Shown here piece by piece: positions 52,806 to 56,519 of a stretch of 56,519 nucleotides of DNA. The stretch is from an uncultured Porphyromonadaceae bacterium (GTDB lineage Bacteria > Bacteroidota > Bacteroidia > Bacteroidales > Muribaculaceae): the NCBI GenBank assembly GCA_947176605.1, contig CAMWRH010000013.1, forward strand, positions 1 through 56,519, written 5' to 3'. The position numbers and the translations under genes are program-made. The notes under the pieces are model-generated. The model ran no database searches. It saw only the letters and a program-made list of their open reading frames with translations, and was not told the DNA's origin. Each line of letters starts with the position of its first letter. The first letter of the stretch is position 1.

Positions 52806-53106
52806 TAAAAGCGGCACTTCATCGCGAAGCGCCGCTTTTATGGGTAACTCCCGAAGCGGGGGATGACGGCATTCCACTTCCGTCATCGGATTCCGCCGGA
52901 TGACTAATAGACCGTCTGTTTCTCTCTACACTTGACTCAAAGGAGCTACCCGGTAAGTGTGTGTACCAATATTCAACCAAACAAACATCTTCTAATGGCG
53001 GTCTTCCACCTCCGCCACTGGATGATGGCTGCATTCTGTTCGCACAGTTTTAAGGAAGCCAACTTTCCTAATGATTCATAGCTGTGATATATTGAAACAT
53101 TAGGAA
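52806..53106 (-). ncRNA. Candidate structured small RNA
   Basis: A gene-free stretch with several independent stems: 52862-52869/52880-52887 (GATGACGG), 52914-52921/52979-52986 enclosing 52928-52933/52955-52960 (nested), 52996-53001/53012-53017 (TGGCGG) and 53065-53073/53098-53106. On the minus strand it ends at a terminator-like hairpin (52806-52815/52831-52840) followed by CCTTTTCG. The strand is inferred from that hairpin and the AT-rich region at 53107-53220, where TATTTTTG (53206-53213) is a possible -7. I could not match it to RNase P, tmRNA or SRP RNA; a 6S-like RNA is one possibility. Confidence 0.4.
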
Positions 53107-53368
53107 TGAAATTGTTTTGCGCCGTAAAGTTGCAAAATAAATCTCATAATACCAAATTTTTGTTCAAAAAAATCTAAATTTTTGAAAAATCAGCGCTTTG
53201 CGAATCAAAAATATGTTGTTTAACATATTTTTAACCCATACTCACCCCTGTCATGCGGATATATATAGAAATCCGGTGAGTTCATTTTTCCAGCCAAGGG
53301 AATGCCTCGGGATTGCTTAATAAAGGGGATACGGTGGCGGGGCCCGGAGGTAAGGATATAAAAAAAGA

Positions 53369-53397
53369 CCGGCTCCTGACCGCATGTCAGGAGCCGG
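53369..53397 (-). terminator. Terminator of gap
   Basis: Perfect 12-base stem (53369-53380 with 53386-53397), loop CGCAT, followed on the minus strand by TCTTTTTTTATATCC. Very clear. Confidence 0.9.
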
Positions 53398-53433
53398 AAT
53401 TATGTTCGGTTGATCAGTGATCAGAGTCGGGGA

Positions 53434-54456
<1,023 letters not shown>

Positions 54457-54617
54457 TTAATTTGGGTTGTATTTAAGTTTTTTATTGGTTGCGTAAAATT
54501 TTGTTTGCTTTTTTTGTTATAAAAGCAGCCGGGGCCGCGAAGTTGATTCATGTCATTACCTGTAGTGGATGACAGGGTCATCCCGCTGACCCGGTGGTCG
54601 AGTCTTGTTTCCAACCG

Positions 54618-54625
54618 CAAAATTA
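54618..54625 (-). promoter_or_regulatory. Probable -7 box of gap
   Basis: TAATTTTG on the minus strand, with no good -33 at 19-21 bases. It implies a leader of about 165 bases, with GGATGAC-AGG-GTCATCC (54567-54583) as an internal stem-loop. Confidence 0.5.
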
Positions 54626-54802
54626 GCAAAAAATTTTCTAATTTCGCTTGCAAGAGGTGCTAAAGTTTCATCGCCGACCCCTTTTAGACGCATTTTATGC
54701 ATCGCAGGGCTCTCCGGCATGGCGCGACTTGGCTTCAGCCGCCGCTGCAGCGGCTACAAGGCTTTTATTATATAACCCTTTGCAACACCAAATCTATCGT
54801 AT

Positions 54803-55249
54803 ATGAGTAAATTTTTAAATGATTTTAAAGAATTTGCCCTTAAGGGCAATGTGATCGATATGGCGGTCGGCGTTATCGTCGGCGGGGCGTTCGGCAAAAT
54901 CGTCAGTTCGCTGGTCAACGACATCCTTATGCCCGTAATCTCGCTCTGCACCGGTGGCGCCGGGTATAAGAACCTGAAGTATGTGATTACTCCGGGTACG
55001 CCGGCCACTGACGGCGTGGCTGCCGTGGAGGAGGTGGCTATCAATTACGGCCTGTTTATCCAGAATATCGTGGATTTCTTTATTATCGCTTTCTCGATAT
55101 TTGTGGCGCTGCGTCTGGCTATGAAGCTGAAGAAGAAGGAGGCTGAGCCGGATTCTGCTCCCCCGGCTCCGACGAAGGAGGAGGTGCTGCTCACCGAGAT
55201 CCGCGATCTGCTTGCCCGCCAGCAGGATGATGTGGCCCAGAAGAAGTGA
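54803..55249 (+). CDS. mscL: Large-conductance mechanosensitive channel MscL
   Basis: 148 residues. MSKFLNDFKEFALKGNVIDM then AVGVIVGGAFGKIVSSLVND is the first transmembrane helix and gate; a second helix lies near 85-108 (FIIAFSIFVALRL). The periplasmic loop between (about 50-80) is a few residues longer than in E. coli. The tail is charged. The pentameric channel opens under membrane tension to release solutes during osmotic downshock. It is convergent with ychF across a perfect palindrome. Confidence 0.96.
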   Translation: MSKFLNDFKEFALKGNVIDMAVGVIVGGAFGKIVSSLVNDILMPVISLCTGGAGYKNLKYVITPGTPATDGVAAVEEVAINYGLFIQNIVDFFIIAFSIFVALRLAMKLKKKEAEPDSAPPAPTKEEVLLTEIRDLLARQQDDVAQKK

Positions 55250-55271
55250 GTAGCCGGAAGCAGCCGGGGTA

Positions 55272-55317
55272 GTCTCTAAGAGCCTTCGGCAGCCGGCTGC
55301 CGAAGGCTCTTAGAGAC
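55272..55317. terminator. 46-base perfect palindrome between mscL and ychF
   Basis: Arms 55272-55294 and 55295-55317 are fully complementary (23 bases each, no spacer; core GGCAGCC-GGCTGCC). It lies 22 bases past mscL and 7 bases past ychF, so it can end both transcripts. It may also extrude as a cruciform. Confidence 0.8.
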
Positions 55318-55324
55318 ATTCCGA

Positions 55325-56428
55325 TCAGACGTTGAAGCGGAAGTGCATGATGTCGCCGTCCTGCACTACGTATTCCTTACCCTCTACGGCCATCTTTCCG
55401 GCCTCTTTTACGGCTGTCTCTGAGCCGAGGGTGACGAAATCATCGTATTTGATCACTTCGGCGCGGATGAATCCTTTCTCGAAGTCGGTGTGGATGATGC
55501 CGGCTGCCTGCGGCGCCTTGGTACCGCGTATGAAGGTCCAGGCGCGCACTTCGTCGGGTCCGGCGGTGAAGTAGGTCTGAAGGTCGAGCAGGCGGTAGGC
55601 GGCCCGGATAAGGCGGCTTACGCCCGATTCCTGCAGACCGATCTCGTTGAGGAATTCCTGACGCTCTTCCCAGGTGTCGAGTTCGGCGATTTCGCTCTCT
55701 GTCTTGGCTGCCACCACCATCAGGTCGGAGTCCTGTCCGGCTATGGCTTCGCGCACACGCTCCACATAGGCGTTGCCTGTGGCGGCCGATGCGTCGTCGA
55801 CATTGCAGACGTAGAGCACCGGCTTATTGGTGAGCAGGAAGAGTTCGCGTGCGAATTTCTCCTCATCCTTCGTCTCGAAGCTCACGCTGCGGGCCGGCCG
55901 ACCCTGTTCGAGCGCCTCTTTGTAGGCTTTGAGCACCTCTACCTGCATTTTGGCTGTCTTGTCGCCACCGGTCTTGGCCTGTTTTTCGGTCTTGGCCAGG
56001 CGGTTGTCGATGGTCTCAAGGTCTTTGAGCTGGAGCTCATAGTTGATTATCTCCATGTCGCGCACGGGATCGACGGTGGTGTCGACGTGGGTGATGTTGT
56101 CGTCGTCGAAGCAGCGCAGCACGTGCAGCACGGCATCCGTCTCGCGGATGTTGGCAAGGAATTTATTGCCGAGTCCCTCACCTTTGGAGGCGCCCTTCAC
56201 GAGTCCGGCGATATCCACGATTTCCACAGTGGCGGGCACTGTCGATCGGGGCTGGCACATCTCCACGAGGCGTGTCAGGCGGTCGTCGGGCACGGTGATC
56301 ACACCTACGTTGGGCTCGATGGTGCAGAAGGGGAAGTTGGCTGACTGTGCCTTGGCGTTGCTGAGGCAGTTGAATAGTGTGGATTTACCCACATTGGGCA
56401 ATCCCACGATACCACATTTAAGTGACAT
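55325..56428 (-). CDS. ychF: Redox-regulated ribosome-binding ATPase YchF
   Basis: 367 residues, a normal full length. [20 protein letters not shown] at the start and the NxxE-type fourth motif identify this Obg-related protein that prefers ATP. A coiled-coil region (about 130-180) and a C-terminal TGS domain (about 280-365, DEVRAWTFIRGTKAPQAAG onward) complete it. YchF binds ribosomes and has a conserved role in the stress response, though its target is debated. Only 91 bases lie upstream in the window, so its promoter is not fully visible. Confidence 0.97.
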   Translation of the reverse strand: MSLKCGIVGLPNVGKSTLFNCLSNAKAQSANFPFCTIEPNVGVITVPDDRLTRLVEMCQPRSTVPATVEIVDIAGLVKGASKGEGLGNKFLANIRETDAVLHVLRCFDDDNITHVDTTVDPVRDMEIINYELQLKDLETIDNRLAKTEKQAKTGGDKTAKMQVEVLKAYKEALEQGRPARSVSFETKDEEKFARELFLLTNKPVLYVCNVDDASAATGNAYVERVREAIAGQDSDLMVVAAKTESEIAELDTWEERQEFLNEIGLQESGVSRLIRAAYRLLDLQTYFTAGPDEVRAWTFIRGTKAPQAAGIIHTDFEKGFIRAEVIKYDDFVTLGSETAVKEAGKMAVEGKEYVVQDGDIMHFRFNV

Positions 56429-56519
56429 TTCGGTTTGGTCGTATTGCGTTATGGCGGCTCCCCGCCTCCCTCTCTTTTTTCTCCTGCGCGCGGCCTATGC
56501 GTGGCGGCAGGGGTCGGGG

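Noticed and set aside
52806..53106. RNase P RNA, tmRNA or SRP RNA
   Set aside because: I could not find the conserved blocks of RNase P RNA (GAGGAAAGTCC), a tmRNA tag frame or the SRP tip sequence.

Overview
The window reads as a chromosomal segment of an anaerobic Bacteroidales bacterium. A gut Muribaculaceae-like lineage is my best guess, but the family is inferred, not proven. Reasons: five large secreted proteins end in a type IX secretion (T9SS) sorting-like tail; promoters follow the Bacteroidetes pattern (TTG/TTTG, 20-base spacer, TAnnTTTG) and genes lack Shine-Dalgarno sites; the gene orders yceD-rpmF-fabH-era-der, pyrH-frr and ferredoxin/alpha/beta/gamma 2-oxoacid:ferredoxin oxidoreductase are typical; membrane-anchored TPR regulators and beta-barrel outer membrane proteins are present. 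I see no prophage, insertion sequence, rRNA or CRISPR array.

Layout. 0-6 kb: a GYF-TM2 membrane protein and the minus-strand operon yceD-rpmF-fabH-era-der. 6-18.9 kb: surface and secretion genes (M6 metalloprotease, glucosaminidase-LysM, a 1031-residue repeat protein, a TPR-AraC hybrid regulator beside a cleaved-adhesin-like protein, a small lipoprotein) with tRNA-Arg(CCT) and cdd. 18.9-25.6 kb: recA, pgi, gpsA, lysS, rsmA on the minus strand. 25.8-37.8 kb: a secreted C1B peptidase, a YD-repeat T9SS protein, tRNA-Ser(GCT), a glycosyltransferase, a TPR/HTH membrane regulator, two outer-membrane barrel genes in duplicated flanking sequence, and a DegT aminotransferase. 37.8-42.9 kb: two ion/solute carriers (AspT-like, NhaC), then frr and pyrH. 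42.9-43.5 kb: a gene-free region full of TGTCAATAAC-type boxes, proposed as the chromosomal replication origin. 43.5-47 kb: nadA, a SpoU methyltransferase, a GT2 glycosyltransferase and an odd lipoprotein. 47-50.7 kb: the oxidoreductase operon and a sirtuin. 51-56.5 kb: a DUF6359-like T9SS protein, a structured gene-free stretch that may encode a small RNA, gap, mscL and ychF.

The most interesting signal is at 42.9-43.5 kb. An 11-base-phased array of TGTC(A/G)A(T/C)AAC boxes and an AT-rich tract sit exactly where plus-strand composition changes from C-rich (left) to G-rich (right), whatever the gene direction. Most housekeeping genes to the left point away from it. Together this suggests oriC with an atypical DnaA box (TTATTGACA/TTATCGACA instead of TTATCCACA). 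Other notable items are the duplicated outer-membrane-protein cassette flanks, a 28-base perfect palindrome between a regulator and its neighbour, a 46-base perfect palindrome between mscL and ychF, a 22-codon leader ORF overlapping the ferredoxin start, and a candidate small RNA near 52.8-53.1 kb.

All positions were read by hand. Starts were moved downstream from the longest frame where a signal peptide, a family N-terminus or an overlapping promoter required it.
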